Origin: Sphingomonas sp. AX6
GTDB taxonomy: Bacteria; Pseudomonadota; Alphaproteobacteria; Sphingomonadales; Sphingomonadaceae
NCBI RefSeq assembly: GCF_902506605.1
Contig: NZ_LR733979.1
Span: forward strand, 2,154,008 to 2,218,007
Length of the DNA: 64,000 nucleotides
Direction of reading: 5' to 3'
Part shown: piece by piece, positions 23,691 to 32,999 of the stretch
How positions within the stretch are numbered: the first letter of the stretch is position 1
Layout: each line of letters starts with the position of its first letter
Position numbers and translations under genes: made by a program
Notes under the pieces: generated by a model
Seen by the model: the letters and a program-made list of their open reading frames with translations, nothing else
Databases searched by the model: none
Told to the model about the DNA's origin: nothing

Positions 23691-24380
23691 ATGCAAGTGA
23701 TCGACGCGCCTTCGCCCAATTTCGACGATCGGTCGCTGCCGATCACGATGATCGTGCTGCACTATACCGGCATGGAAACGGGCGAGGCGGCGATCGAACG
23801 GCTGCGCGATCCCGCGGCCAAGGTATCGTCGCATTATCTCGTCGCCGAGGACGGCACCATCCTGCGCATGGTCGATGAGGACAAGCGCGCCTGGCACGCG
23901 GGCCGGTCGCACTGGCGCGGCGTGAAGGATATCAATTCGGCCAGCGTCGGGATCGAGATCGTCAATCCCGGCCACGAATGGGGCTATCGCCCGTTCCCCG
24001 AAGAACAGGTCGCGGCGGTGATCCGTCTGGTCCATGAGATCAAGGACCGGCATGAGATTACGCGCGGCAATATCGTCGGCCATTCCGACATCGCGCCCGC
24101 GCGCAAACAGGATCCGGGCGAACTGTTCCCGTGGGGAAAACTGGCGCGCCTGAGGTTAGCGCTCCCGCGTCCGACGAAAAATCTGATGGACCCGGGATGG
24201 ACCGATGGAGGGTTCCTGCTGGCGCTGGAACGCTTCGGTTACGACGTGGAAGATGGTCCTGCGGCAGTCACTGCGTTTCAGCGGCGGTTCCGGCCGGAAA
24301 TGGTGGACGGCATCATCGACGCGGAATGCCGGATGCTTTTGCTGGCACTTTTGCTGCCGAAGCCGCAGGGCGACGGTTGA
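23691..24380 (+). CDS. N-acetylmuramoyl-L-alanine amidase (AmpD-like, amidase_2)
   Basis: 229 residues without a signal peptide, so probably cytoplasmic and involved in muropeptide recycling. Zn ligands and catalytic residues appear in MIVLHYTGM (His), ASVGIEIVNPGHEW (Glu) and GHSDIAPARKQDPGELFPW (His, Lys and Asp of AmpD). A C-terminal peptidoglycan-binding-like domain (about 160-225) follows, as in the longer AmiD/AmpD relatives. It is 58 bases after cheR on the same strand but is not a chemotaxis gene. Confidence 0.85.
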   Translation: MQVIDAPSPNFDDRSLPITMIVLHYTGMETGEAAIERLRDPAAKVSSHYLVAEDGTILRMVDEDKRAWHAGRSHWRGVKDINSASVGIEIVNPGHEWGYRPFPEEQVAAVIRLVHEIKDRHEITRGNIVGHSDIAPARKQDPGELFPWGKLARLRLALPRPTKNLMDPGWTDGGFLLALERFGYDVEDGPAAVTAFQRRFRPEMVDGIIDAECRMLLLALLLPKPQGDG

Positions 24381-24390
24381 TTCGTTGATC

Positions 24391-24468
24391 CGCACCGGCC
24401 CGCTCCCCCACCCGACCTCCCACAGAATATCCTGGATGGGAGGTCGGGTGGGGGAGCGGGCCGGTGCG
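24391..24468. repeat. Perfect 32-bp inverted repeat (family C) upstream of rnpB
   Basis: Arms 24391-24422 and 24437-24468 are exactly complementary over 32 bases with a 14-base spacer. This is the longest perfect palindrome in the window. It lies 10 bases after the amidase stop and 38 bases before the start of the RNase P RNA. It could terminate the amidase transcript, although no T-run follows, or be a miniature mobile or REP-type element. Confidence 0.8.
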
Positions 24469-24506
24469 GGCTATCGCGCGGCTTGTCCGCGCGCTAAGAC
24501 GGCTGT

Positions 24507-24869
24507 GCCAGAGGGTTGGGCGACCGCGTTGCAAGCTTGCTTGTACCGAGGAAAGTCCGGGCTCCACGAAACGACGGTGCCGGGTAACGCCCGGCGAGGG
24601 TGACCTCAGGGAAAGTGCCACAGAGAGCAGACGGCCTGGCTTCATGCCCGGTTACGGTGAAAGGGTGCGGTAAGAGCGCACCGCGCGGCTGGTAACAGTC
24701 GCGGCATGGCAAACCCCACCGGGAGCAAGACCGAATAGGGACGGCGCATGGGCTTTGTTTCGGCCCGTCGTCCGGGTTGGTTGCTAGAGGCGGTGCGCGA
24801 GCGTCGTCCTAGAGGAATGGTCGCACAGCTCTTCGGGGCGGACAGAACCCGGCTTACAGACCCTCTGGC
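24507..24869 (+). ncRNA. rnpB: RNase P RNA, bacterial class A
   Basis: The invariant 5' core GAGGAAAGTCCGGGCTCCA and the 3' core AGAGGAATGGTCGCAC...CAGAACCCGGCTTACAG are both present and correctly spaced. The P1 helix pairs GCCAGAGGGT (24507-24516) with ACCCTCTGGC (ending 24869). ATTTTTG follows as the transcript end signal. Length about 363 bases fits alphaproteobacterial RNase P RNA. It is the ribozyme that matures tRNA 5' ends with the protein RnpA. Confidence 0.95.
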
Positions 24870-25039
24870 ATTTTTGTCCCGTAACCGGCCCGTAACCGGA
24901 TCGCCGCGCAAGGCGAAACAGGGGCGGGCCAAGAATCGCTTGGCTCCCGATCCTCGCGTCACGCCCCATGTTGCAAGCGGCGGTGCCGTTCCCCTAGATG
25001 CGGCATCGCCAATTCATTTCGACGAGAAGTTTCCCGCCC

Positions 25040-26011
25040 ATGACCGCCACCCATTCGACCCGCATGCTGATCCTCGGTTCCGGCCCCGCCGGGCTGTCCG
25101 CCGCCATTTATGGCGCGCGCGCCGGAATGGCGCCGATCGTCGTGCAGGGCATCCAGCCCGGCGGACAGCTAACGACGACCACCGATGTCGAAAATTATCC
25201 CGGCTTCCGCGATGTCATCCAGGGGCCGTGGTTGATGGAGGAAATGACCGCGCAGGCCGAGCATGTCGGGACGACGATGATGTACGACACCATCGTCGAC
25301 GTCGATCTGTCGCAGCGCCCGTTCAAGCTGACCGGCGATGGCGGTACGATCTATTATGGCGACGTATTGGTGATCGCGACCGGTGCCCAGGCCAAGTGGC
25401 TGGGGATGGATTCGGAAGAGGCGCTGAAAGGAAAAGGTGTATCCGCGTGCGCCACTTGCGACGGTTTCTTCTATCGGGGAAAGAAGGTTGCGGTGATCGG
25501 CGGCGGCAATACCGCGGTCGAGGAAGCACTGTACCTGACCAACCACAGCCATGACGTGACGCTGATCCACCGCCGCGACTCGTTGCGCGCCGAAAAGATT
25601 CTGCAGGACCGTCTGTTCGCCAACGAACGCATTACCGTGCTCTGGAACAAGGCAGTCGACAAGTTCGTCGGCGGCGGTCAGCCCGAGGGTCTGGTCGCGC
25701 TTGAATTGCGCGACACGGTGACCGGTGAGACATCGACGCTGGACGTCGAAGGCGGCTTCGTGGCGATCGGCCATCACCCCGCTACCGAACTGTTCCGCGG
25801 CCATGTCGAACTTGACGATGATCATTATATCAAGGTCGAACCGGGCACGACGCGAACTAACATCCCCGGCGTGTTCGCGTGCGGCGATGTGATGGACAAG
25901 ATTTATCGCCAGGCAGTGACCGCCGCCGGCACCGGCTGCATGGCAGCACTCGACGCCGAACGATTTCTGGCGGAGGTCGATTTCGAGCAGGTTGCCGAAG
26001 CGGCGGAATAA
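25040..26011 (+). CDS. trxB: Thioredoxin reductase TrxB
   Basis: 323 residues from the ATG at 25040. FAD-binding GSGPAGLSAAIYGARAG, redox-active CATC in SACATCDGFFY, NADPH-binding GGGNTAVEEALYL, and the C-terminal GVFACGDVMDKIYRQAVTAAGTGCMAA are all standard. It passes electrons from NADPH to thioredoxin in the cytoplasm. An upstream in-frame ATG at 24998 would add 14 residues not seen in the family and is disfavoured. Confidence 0.95.
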   Translation: MTATHSTRMLILGSGPAGLSAAIYGARAGMAPIVVQGIQPGGQLTTTTDVENYPGFRDVIQGPWLMEEMTAQAEHVGTTMMYDTIVDVDLSQRPFKLTGDGGTIYYGDVLVIATGAQAKWLGMDSEEALKGKGVSACATCDGFFYRGKKVAVIGGGNTAVEEALYLTNHSHDVTLIHRRDSLRAEKILQDRLFANERITVLWNKAVDKFVGGGQPEGLVALELRDTVTGETSTLDVEGGFVAIGHHPATELFRGHVELDDDHYIKVEPGTTRTNIPGVFACGDVMDKIYRQAVTAAGTGCMAALDAERFLAEVDFEQVAEAAE

Positions 26012-26038
26012 GTCTGGGGCTCGGTTCGCCCCACAGGT

Positions 26039-26112
26039 CGTCACCCCAGCGGAAGCTGGGGTATCAAGCAGTTGAAATGCGGCCGGATATTCCAGCTTGC
26101 GCTGGGATGACG
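26039..26112. repeat. Dispersed palindrome, family B copy
   Basis: It begins CGTCACCCCAGC and ends GCTGGGATGACG, and each end folds on itself (CCCAGCGGAAGCTGGG; CCAGCTTGCGCTGG). It fills the gap between the convergent trxB and exosortase-associated hydrolase genes, where it may serve as a two-way transcription end. Confidence 0.8.
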
Positions 26113-26910
26113 TTATTGGGCAGCTTCGAGCGCCTCGATTACTTTCGCAAACAGCCAATCGGCATCGCCTTCGCGCGCGAAGCTGTGGCTGGCGGTTTCG
26201 CGGATCGCGATGCTTGCGCGCGCGCACACTGACGCAAATGCCGGTCGTTGGAACGCCTCTCGAAAAGCGATGGCGGTGTTGTCGCGGTCGGCAAGCAGGA
26301 TCGTCGCTGGGGCGTCGGATGATGCCAGCGCGGCGGCCATGTCTATGGCGAGCGAATTGCCCTTGCTGGGTGAGTTAGCCGATCTTGCCAAGCCTTTGAC
26401 AAGTTTTCTGATATTCACACCGCCTCGGGCAAGTCGTATCCATTGTCTCGGATCGCGGAGGCGCTCGGCATAGCGGGCGCGGATGGCGGCCGGTGGGGGG
26501 AGGTCGCTTTCGGTTTCGATCACCCAGGGGTTTGCGAGGAGCAGCGCGTCGATCCCCGCGCGCTGGTGGAATAGCGCCAGCGCCGTTGCCGCGTCGCAAT
26601 TGCCGAGGGCAACGATGCGTTCGACCGGCAAGGCCTGGCGGAATGTCTGGGTGACGGCGGCGAGTTCGTCTGCACTCTCCAGGAAGCCGCGATTCTCGCC
26701 TTCGGAATCGCCGATCCCTCTTCGGTCGTAGCGGAGGACCGGATAGCCCGCCGCGGCGACTCGCTGGGCAAGGAACGCCATCCCGCGATGCGCGCCGATG
26801 CGGATTTCGTTGCCGCCAGACACGATCAGCAGCCCTGTTCGACCCTCGGCATGATCGAGCGTCGCGGCGATCCGATCGCCTTCACAGTCGAAACCGATCA
26901 CCTCGCGCAT
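26113..26910 (-). CDS. Exosortase A system-associated hydrolase 1
   Basis: 265 residues, alpha/beta-hydrolase fold. Oxyanion-region SGGNEIRIGAHRG and RYDRRGIGDSEG follow the family; the nucleophile elbow reads GNCDAAT with Cys/Asp in place of Ser, and a late His lies in ASHSFARE. Such hydrolases occur only in XrtA (exosortase A) exopolysaccharide loci; their substrate is unknown. It overlaps the upstream hydrolase 2 gene by 13 bases and is the last gene of the minus-strand trio. Confidence 0.8.
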   Translation of the reverse strand: MREVIGFDCEGDRIAATLDHAEGRTGLLIVSGGNEIRIGAHRGMAFLAQRVAAAGYPVLRYDRRGIGDSEGENRGFLESADELAAVTQTFRQALPVERIVALGNCDAATALALFHQRAGIDALLLANPWVIETESDLPPPAAIRARYAERLRDPRQWIRLARGGVNIRKLVKGLARSANSPSKGNSLAIDMAAALASSDAPATILLADRDNTAIAFREAFQRPAFASVCARASIAIRETASHSFAREGDADWLFAKVIEALEAAQ

Positions 26911-27596
26911 TGGGCGATCCAGTCGGCGATGTCATCGGCCAGCGCATCGGCGAGATCGAGATCCTGGTCGGGCTCGGCGCGACGCCAAAGCGGCGCGCCA
27001 TCGACATGGCGATCGGCCGGCGCTGGGTCTCCGGTTAGCCGGACGACGCGGATGGGGTCAGCTAATGGTGAGGAGTCCGCCTGAAGTTCGACGAGCAAGT
27101 CATTGGAGATAAAATTCCCGGCGACCTCGACACGATCACTTTGCGACGGCCATTCGACCGTATCGCCGTCCTCGATCGCCGCCGCTTTTGCGATGCGGCC
27201 AAGGTCGCGATGAAGCGATAGGCCGTCCTGCGGGCTGAGGTGCCAGCGGCTGGCGACAGTGGCTTGCGCGTCGATCAGCGCACCCGCGCGGATCGCGATG
27301 CTGTGAATTCCGGGATGGTCTCGTCGGGCTTCTTCGACCGCGGCGGCATAAGCGGCCTGCCAATCGGACAGTCGCGCATCCTGCGTCGCCACCAAGCTTT
27401 CGCCAGTGCCGGGAAGGTCGGGCAGCGCCACCGAGATGCCGTGGACGGTCAATTGCATCAGCACGCGCATCATCAGCGCGCGGGTTCGGTTGGCTTCCTC
27501 GAACGGCGGAAGCGCGGCGATCACCAGCGGTTGCCCGGCCTTGCCATGTTTCCACCACGCCTCGGTCCCACCGGCCCAGGCATAATGGTCGATCAA
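26898..27596 (-). CDS. Exosortase A system-associated hydrolase 2 (possible pseudo-enzyme)
   Basis: 232 residues, shorter than most relatives. The alpha/beta-hydrolase fold is seen in PLVIAALPPFEEANRTRALM and GISVALPDLPGTGESL. The position of the nucleophile elbow reads IAIRAGALIDA with no Ser, Cys or Asp, so classical hydrolysis is questionable. It sits between the acyl carrier protein gene and hydrolase 1 in XrtA loci. A role in handling the acyl or polysaccharide intermediate is inferred from context only. Confidence 0.75.
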   Translation of the reverse strand: MIDHYAWAGGTEAWWKHGKAGQPLVIAALPPFEEANRTRALMMRVLMQLTVHGISVALPDLPGTGESLVATQDARLSDWQAAYAAAVEEARRDHPGIHSIAIRAGALIDAQATVASRWHLSPQDGLSLHRDLGRIAKAAAIEDGDTVEWPSQSDRVEVAGNFISNDLLVELQADSSPLADPIRVVRLTGDPAPADRHVDGAPLWRRAEPDQDLDLADALADDIADWIAQCAR

Positions 27597-27889
27597 CGCA
27601 GCGCCTTGTCGCTGGCGAAGCGGACCAGCGCGCCGAACGTCTCCAGCGTCTCGCCGTCGATATCGTCGTCTTCGATCAGGATACCCAGCCGGTCCTCGAG
27701 TTCGGTCAGCAGTCCCGCGACCGCCATCGAATCGAGTTCGGGTAGCGATCCGAACAGCGGCGTCGTCGCATCGAACGCCGCGACACGCTCGGCGCTGATC
27801 CCCAGCACGTCGCGCAACACACCGCGGACTGCATTTTCGACAACCTCAACGCGTTCCGGAACCAATGCGACCCCCAATGACCGGCCCAT
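27593..27889 (-). CDS. Exosortase A-associated acyl carrier protein
   Basis: 98 residues from the ATG at 27889. A four-helix carrier fold is predicted, with phosphopantetheine attachment Ser in PELDSMAVAGLL, then LEDRLGILIEDDDID. It probably carries the acyl group activated by the divergently encoded ligase. Its stop overlaps the start of hydrolase 2. The divergent ligase starts 84 bases away, so the gap holds both promoters. Confidence 0.85.
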   Translation of the reverse strand: MGRSLGVALVPERVEVVENAVRGVLRDVLGISAERVAAFDATTPLFGSLPELDSMAVAGLLTELEDRLGILIEDDDIDGETLETFGALVRFASDKALR

Positions 27890-27973
27890 GACAGGATGCG
27901 GCGTTAGCCGCCGGGACAGCCGCTGCCAAGTGCGGCTTTGTGCGGCGCGACAAGCGCGGCTATCACCGCGGAC

Positions 27974-29479
27974 ATGGTTCCGCTCGATCCCGTCCCCCGT
28001 CCGCTCGACCATCTGACCGGGTTCGGCGCGCCCGACGCGGTCGCGTGGGGCGACCGGCATGGCGTCATGACCTATGCCGAGCTGGAGGCTGAAGTCGCGC
28101 GTCTGGCTGGCGCGCTCGCTGCGCGCGGGCTGACGCCGGGCGCGCGGGTTGCGAGCTGGCTACCGAAGACGCGCATCGCCTGCTTGATGCCGCTCGCTGC
28201 CGCGCGTGCCGGACTGGTGCATGTACCCGTCAACCCCGCGCTAAAACGCGCGCAGGTCGCGCATATTCTTGCCGATAGCCGCGCGACGCTGCTCATCAGC
28301 CAGGCGGGCCGCGTCGCGTCGCTGGAGGCGGGCGACGTCCCGCAATCCTGTGAGGTAATTGAGGAGGATGCAGTCGTCGTCGGCAATCCGCTGCGCCCGT
28401 CCGATAGCGATCCCAATGACTTGGTGGCCATTCTTTACACATCGGGTTCGACTGGGCGACCCAAGGGCGTGATGCTCAGCCACGCCAATCTGTGGCTCGG
28501 CGCGATCAGCGTCGCGCATTACTTGGAGATCAAGCCTGCCGATCGCGTGCTGGGCGTCCTGCCGCTGAGTTTCGATTATGGGCAGAACCAGCTCTTCTCC
28601 ACCTGGGCGGCGGGGGCGAGCGTTTGGCCGCTCGATTATCTGACGGCAAAGGACGTCGTTCGCGCGGTCGAATGGCATGACATCACCACGGTGGCTGGCG
28701 TCCCGCCGCTTTGGACGCAGTTGCTTGAGGCGACGTGGCCCGACGAAGTCGCTTCAACGTTGCGACGGCTAACCAATTCCGGCGGTGCGCTGACGCCGCG
28801 CATGGTTCGGGCGTTGCGCGAACGGTTCCCGAACGCCGATCTCTATCCAATGTACGGCCTGACCGAGGCGTTCCGATCGACCTACCTGTCGCCCGAATTG
28901 GTCGATGCCCATCCCGATTCGATGGGACGTGCGATTCCCTTTGCCGAAATCATGATCGTGCGCGCCGATGGCAGCCGCGCGGCGGCAGGCGAGGCGGGCG
29001 AACTCGTTCATGCCGGGCCGCTGGTCGCGCAGGGATATTGGCAGGATGCCGAGCGGACCGCCGAGCGGTTTCGGCCTGCGCCCGGTTTCTCGACCAGCGG
29101 CGGCTTGGCGGTCTGGTCGGGCGATACAGTGATCGAGAGCGAGGACGGCCTGCTCCGCTTCGTCGGGCGCGACGACGAGATGATAAAATCCTCGGGCAAC
29201 CGCATCAGTCCGACCGAGATCGAGGATGCGGTTCTGGCGGGCGGCGAGGTGCGTGAGGCGGCGGCGTTCGGCGTTCCGGACGAGCGGCTGGGGCAGGCGA
29301 TCCTTGTGGTGGCGCGTGCTGCCGATCCAATTGCGGTGGAAGCCGCGCTGCGTGCCCGCTTGCGCCGCGACTTGCCCGTCTTCATGCAACCGCGGGATTA
29401 TGTCTGGCGCGACGAATTGCCGCGAAATGCCAACGGAAAGCTCGATCGTGCGCGGTTAAAGGGGGAAGTGACGCCATGA
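27974..29479 (+). CDS. Acyl-CoA ligase (AMP-forming), exosortase A system-associated
   Basis: 501 residues from the ATG at 27974. Adenylation motifs include the P-loop-like LYTSGSTGRPKGVMLSH, YGLTEAF, the hinge RDDEMIKSSGNRISPTEIED, and the C-terminal Lys in NANGKLDRARL. It activates a carboxylic acid as acyl-adenylate for CoA or the adjacent carrier protein. It begins the 12-gene plus-strand XrtA operon and overlaps the next gene by ATGA. Confidence 0.9.
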   Translation: MVPLDPVPRPLDHLTGFGAPDAVAWGDRHGVMTYAELEAEVARLAGALAARGLTPGARVASWLPKTRIACLMPLAAARAGLVHVPVNPALKRAQVAHILADSRATLLISQAGRVASLEAGDVPQSCEVIEEDAVVVGNPLRPSDSDPNDLVAILYTSGSTGRPKGVMLSHANLWLGAISVAHYLEIKPADRVLGVLPLSFDYGQNQLFSTWAAGASVWPLDYLTAKDVVRAVEWHDITTVAGVPPLWTQLLEATWPDEVASTLRRLTNSGGALTPRMVRALRERFPNADLYPMYGLTEAFRSTYLSPELVDAHPDSMGRAIPFAEIMIVRADGSRAAAGEAGELVHAGPLVAQGYWQDAERTAERFRPAPGFSTSGGLAVWSGDTVIESEDGLLRFVGRDDEMIKSSGNRISPTEIEDAVLAGGEVREAAAFGVPDERLGQAILVVARAADPIAVEAALRARLRRDLPVFMQPRDYVWRDELPRNANGKLDRARLKGEVTP

Positions 29480-30714
29480 AGCCGATGGGGCCAATCCCAC
29501 CCGATTTCGCCGGACAAACGTCGCTGGCAATCGGCGGGCGGGATGTCGAGGCGTTGATTGCAAAGGCGGGGGATACGCCTGCGTTCGTCTACGACTTCAG
29601 CGTGGTTCGCAGCCGAGTTCAGCGGTTTCGCGATGCGTTCGGCCCCGAAATCGGTTTGCATTACGCGATCAAGGCCAACCCGCTGCCTGCGCTGATCGCG
29701 GCGATCGCACCGCTGGTCGATGGGCTCGATGTCGCGTCGGCGGGCGAGTTGGCGAAGGCGCGCGACGCAATGGACGCCGACCACATCAGCTTTGCCGGGC
29801 CGGGCAAGCGCGACGCCGAACTCGAACTCGCCATCCGCGAAGGCGTGACGATCAACCTCGAATCGGACGGCGAGGCGAGCCGTGCGTTCGCGATCGGCCA
29901 TGGGATCGGTTTTACCCCGCGGCTGGCGGTGCGGGTGAACCCCGATTTCGAGCTGCGTGGATCGGGGATGAAGATGGGCGGGCGCGCAAGTCCCTTCGGG
30001 GTCGAGGCGAGCCAAGCGGCGGCGTTGGTCGGACGTATCCTGAGCGAAGGAGCGGACTGGCGCGGATTCCATATCTTTGCCGGGTCGCAGTCGCTGGACA
30101 ACGATGCGATCATCGAGACCCATGCCGCGACGCTGGCGCTGGCGGAACGACTGGCGGATGAGGCAGGGGCGTCGCCATCGTTGGTCAATCTGGGAGGTGG
30201 CTTCGGTATTCCCTATTTTGTCAATGATCTACAGATCGATGTTGCTTGCATTGGCGAAGCGCTTTCCCACGCCGTGATCCGCCGTCCCGACAGCTTGAGC
30301 GACAGCCGGTTCGCGATCGAACTCGGACGCTGGTTGGTCGGCGAGAGCGGCGTGTATCTGACGCGGGTCGTCGATCGGAAGATCAGCCAGGGAGAGGTGT
30401 TCGTGATCGTCGATGGCGGGTTGCATCATCAGCTCGCGGCAAGCGGCAATTTCGGCACCGTAGTCCGCCGCAACTATCCGATCGCGGTGGCAAGCAAGCT
30501 GGGCGAATCGGCGAGCGAGACCGTCAATGTCGTCGGTTGCCTTTGCACGCCGCTCGACCGGCTGGGTGACAAGGTGGCGTTGCCGCACGCCGAGGTCGGT
30601 GACGTCATCGCGGTGTTTCTGGCCGGAGCTTACGGCCGAACTGCCAGTCCCGAAGCATTTCTCGGCCATCCACCATCGCGTGAATTGCTGATCGATCCGG
30701 ACGATCCTGCCTAA
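29476..30714 (+). CDS. PLP-dependent decarboxylase, exosortase A system-associated
   Basis: 412 residues. Alanine racemase-like barrel with PLP Lys in LHYAIKANPLPALI (near residue 60), FAGSQSLD, NLGGGFGIP for phosphate, and ELGRWLVGESGVYLTRVV. The C-terminal GCLCTPLDRLGDK carries the substrate-side Cys. It resembles diaminopimelate/ornithine decarboxylases. In XrtA loci it is thought to make an amine-bearing building block; the true substrate is unknown. Confidence 0.9.
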   Translation: MKPMGPIPPDFAGQTSLAIGGRDVEALIAKAGDTPAFVYDFSVVRSRVQRFRDAFGPEIGLHYAIKANPLPALIAAIAPLVDGLDVASAGELAKARDAMDADHISFAGPGKRDAELELAIREGVTINLESDGEASRAFAIGHGIGFTPRLAVRVNPDFELRGSGMKMGGRASPFGVEASQAAALVGRILSEGADWRGFHIFAGSQSLDNDAIIETHAATLALAERLADEAGASPSLVNLGGGFGIPYFVNDLQIDVACIGEALSHAVIRRPDSLSDSRFAIELGRWLVGESGVYLTRVVDRKISQGEVFVIVDGGLHHQLAASGNFGTVVRRNYPIAVASKLGESASETVNVVGCLCTPLDRLGDKVALPHAEVGDVIAVFLAGAYGRTASPEAFLGHPPSRELLIDPDDPA

Positions 30715-30813
30715 CCCTAACTTAACCTCTGATCGGCATAGTTTACCCCAATCTGCGCGAGAAGCGTGGCGTCACGCCGCGTAAAAACCGCGTGGATCGG
30801 GAGGTTCGAAGCA

Positions 30814-31458
30814 ATGCGCGTGGTCAAGTCCGGTATCCGAATCCTATTGCCGCTGGGGCTGGGAATCGCGCTCGCATCCTGCGCATCGAGCGGGGGGCGG
30901 CCCGAATTGCCGCCCGCGTCGATGACTTCGACCAAGGATTCGCCGACCGAACAATATTTGATCGGTCCGCTCGATTCGCTTCAGATCTTCGTGTGGCGCA
31001 ATCCCGAATTGTCGGCGAAGGTTCAGGTGCGCCCCGATGGCCGCATCACCACGCCGCTGATCAGCGACATGCCCGCGGTCGGCAAGACGCCTGCGATGCT
31101 GGCCGACGACATCAAGATTGCGCTGACCGAATATATTCAGAACCCGCTGGTGTCGGTAATCGTTGAGAATTTCTCGGGCACGTTCAATCAGCAGGTGCGG
31201 ATCGTGGGGGCCACCGAAAAACCCGCCGCGATCCCGTTTCGCGCGAACATGACTCTGCTCGATGCGATGATTTCTGTCGGTGGCCTCAACGAATATGCAG
31301 CGGGCAACCGTGCGCGGCTGGTCCGCTTCGACCGCGAAAGCGGCAAGCAGGTCGAATATTCGCTGCGCCTGTCGAGCCTGCTGAAGGACGGCGACACGCG
31401 CGCCAATGTCCGGCTGGAACCGGGCGACGTCATCATCATCCCGACCAGCATGTTCTGA
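30814..31458 (+). CDS. XrtA polysaccharide export lipoprotein (Wza-like)
   Basis: 214 residues from the ATG at 30814. Lipoprotein signal ending in ALASCASS puts the lipidated Cys at about residue 25. The polysaccharide export domain has YLIGPLDSLQIFVWRNPELSAKVQVRPDGRITTPLI, followed by an SLBB-type segment. It should form part of the periplasmic/outer membrane exit channel for the exopolysaccharide. Short gap to the chain-length gene. Confidence 0.9.
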   Translation: MRVVKSGIRILLPLGLGIALASCASSGGRPELPPASMTSTKDSPTEQYLIGPLDSLQIFVWRNPELSAKVQVRPDGRITTPLISDMPAVGKTPAMLADDIKIALTEYIQNPLVSVIVENFSGTFNQQVRIVGATEKPAAIPFRANMTLLDAMISVGGLNEYAAGNRARLVRFDRESGKQVEYSLRLSSLLKDGDTRANVRLEPGDVIIIPTSMF

Positions 31459-31471
31459 GGAGCGCGCTTAG

Positions 31472-32989
31472 ATGGGTAGTCTTTACGCAGAAGCGCGCGG
31501 GATCGCGCATCAGGTGTGGCAGCGGCGCTGGATTGCGCTTGCCGTCGCATGGGGCGTGTGCGTGCTCGGCTGGCTGGTCGTGTCGCTGATTCCGAACCAG
31601 TATGTATCGACCGCGCGGGTGTTCGTTCAGTTGCGTACGATCCTGCCGAGCCAGGATTCGAGCTTTCAGCAGATGGAACGCGCCAAGGACATCGACCGGG
31701 TGCGCCAGACGCTGACCAGTCAGGTCAATCTGCAAAAGGTGGTGCGCGGCACCGACCTGGCGCAAACCGCGACCACCGATGCTCAGGTGGCGGCGCGTGC
31801 CGCTGGCCTCGCGACCAAGATCACCGTCGTTGCGACGCAGGAAAATCTGTTCGAGATTTCGGCGACCACCGACAGTCCGCGCCAGTCGCAGCAGATCGTG
31901 CAAAAGCTGATCGACATCTTCGTCGAGGACAACATCGCCAACCAGCGCGACGAGTCGGGCCAATCGCTCCGTTTCCTCGACCAGCAGATCGAGGCGCGTC
32001 AGCGCGCGTTGCAGGAAGCCGAAGCCAAGAGCGCCGCATTCTATGCCCGCTTCCTGGGGTCGCTGCCGGGCACCGGTTCGCTCGACGAGCGGGTGGGTAA
32101 CGCACGCACGCAGTTGAGCCAGATCGAAGCAGATTTGATCGGCGCGCAAAGCAGCCTGACTGCGGTGAATGCCCAGATGGCGGGCACCCCCGCGACGGTC
32201 CCCGGCATTGCCGGTGCGCCCATCGCAGGACCGGCGCGCGCTCGCGTTTCCACCATCGAAGGCCAATTGGCCGAAGCGCGCGGGCGCGGCTGGACCGATT
32301 CGCACCCCGATGTCCGCGCGCTGCAAAGCCAGTTGTCTCAGGCGCGTGTGGCTGCGCAGGGCGAGCCGAGCTATGGCGGCGGGGGCGGGGCGAACAACCC
32401 GCTCTATCTCCAGCTGCGATCCATGCAGGCCGAACGATCGGCGCGGGTATCCGAACTCAATCAGCGGCGCGCGCAGTTGCAGGCCGATCTCGGCACGCTT
32501 CAGGCGCAGATCAACGCCGATCCGGCCGCTGCGGCCGAACAGGCGCGGATCGACCGCGACCTTCAGGTGATGAAGGACGAATATGCCAAGCTTCTGACCA
32601 GCCGCGAAGGCGCGCGCCTGCAATCGCAGGTTCAGACCGAAACCGATGCGGTGAAATTCAGCGTCATCGATCCGCCTGCGCAGCCGACCGCACCCGCTGC
32701 GCCCAGCCGTCCGCTGCTGCTGTCGGGCGTGCTGTTCGTTGGGCTGGCGGCAGGGATCGGCGCGGCATTCGCGCTCAGCCAGTTGCAATCGACCTTCGCC
32801 AGCGCGGCCAAGCTCGAAAAGGCAGCGGGCATTCCGGTGATCGGGTCGATCGGAGAGATCGTCAGCGACGCGACGCGCGGGCTTCGCCGCCAGCGATTGA
32901 AGCAATTCGCCGGCGCTGCCGGGGCATTGGGCGGGGCGTGGATCATCCTGCTGGCCGTCGAAATGGTTCAGCGCGGCATGGTGGCGTGA
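31472..32989 (+). CDS. XrtA polysaccharide chain-length determinant (Wzz/GNVR type)
   Basis: 505 residues. A membrane helix near 24-42 and another near 415-435 bracket a long periplasmic coiled-coil domain (about 160-370, Gln/Ala/Glu-rich). PP-x-x-P-x-x-P before the second helix (IDPPAQPTAPAAPSRP) is the Wzz signature. An extra C-terminal helix follows (about 470-495). It sets polysaccharide length with the tyrosine kinase encoded next. Confidence 0.9.
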   Translation: MGSLYAEARGIAHQVWQRRWIALAVAWGVCVLGWLVVSLIPNQYVSTARVFVQLRTILPSQDSSFQQMERAKDIDRVRQTLTSQVNLQKVVRGTDLAQTATTDAQVAARAAGLATKITVVATQENLFEISATTDSPRQSQQIVQKLIDIFVEDNIANQRDESGQSLRFLDQQIEARQRALQEAEAKSAAFYARFLGSLPGTGSLDERVGNARTQLSQIEADLIGAQSSLTAVNAQMAGTPATVPGIAGAPIAGPARARVSTIEGQLAEARGRGWTDSHPDVRALQSQLSQARVAAQGEPSYGGGGGANNPLYLQLRSMQAERSARVSELNQRRAQLQADLGTLQAQINADPAAAAEQARIDRDLQVMKDEYAKLLTSREGARLQSQVQTETDAVKFSVIDPPAQPTAPAAPSRPLLLSGVLFVGLAAGIGAAFALSQLQSTFASAAKLEKAAGIPVIGSIGEIVSDATRGLRRQRLKQFAGAAGALGGAWIILLAVEMVQRGMVA

Positions 32990-32999
32990 GGAAGAGACG

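Noticed and set aside
31436-32905. Minus-strand frame of 489 codons opposite the chain-length determinant gene
   Set aside because: The plus-strand gene is a clear Wzz protein in an operon; the antisense product has no family features.
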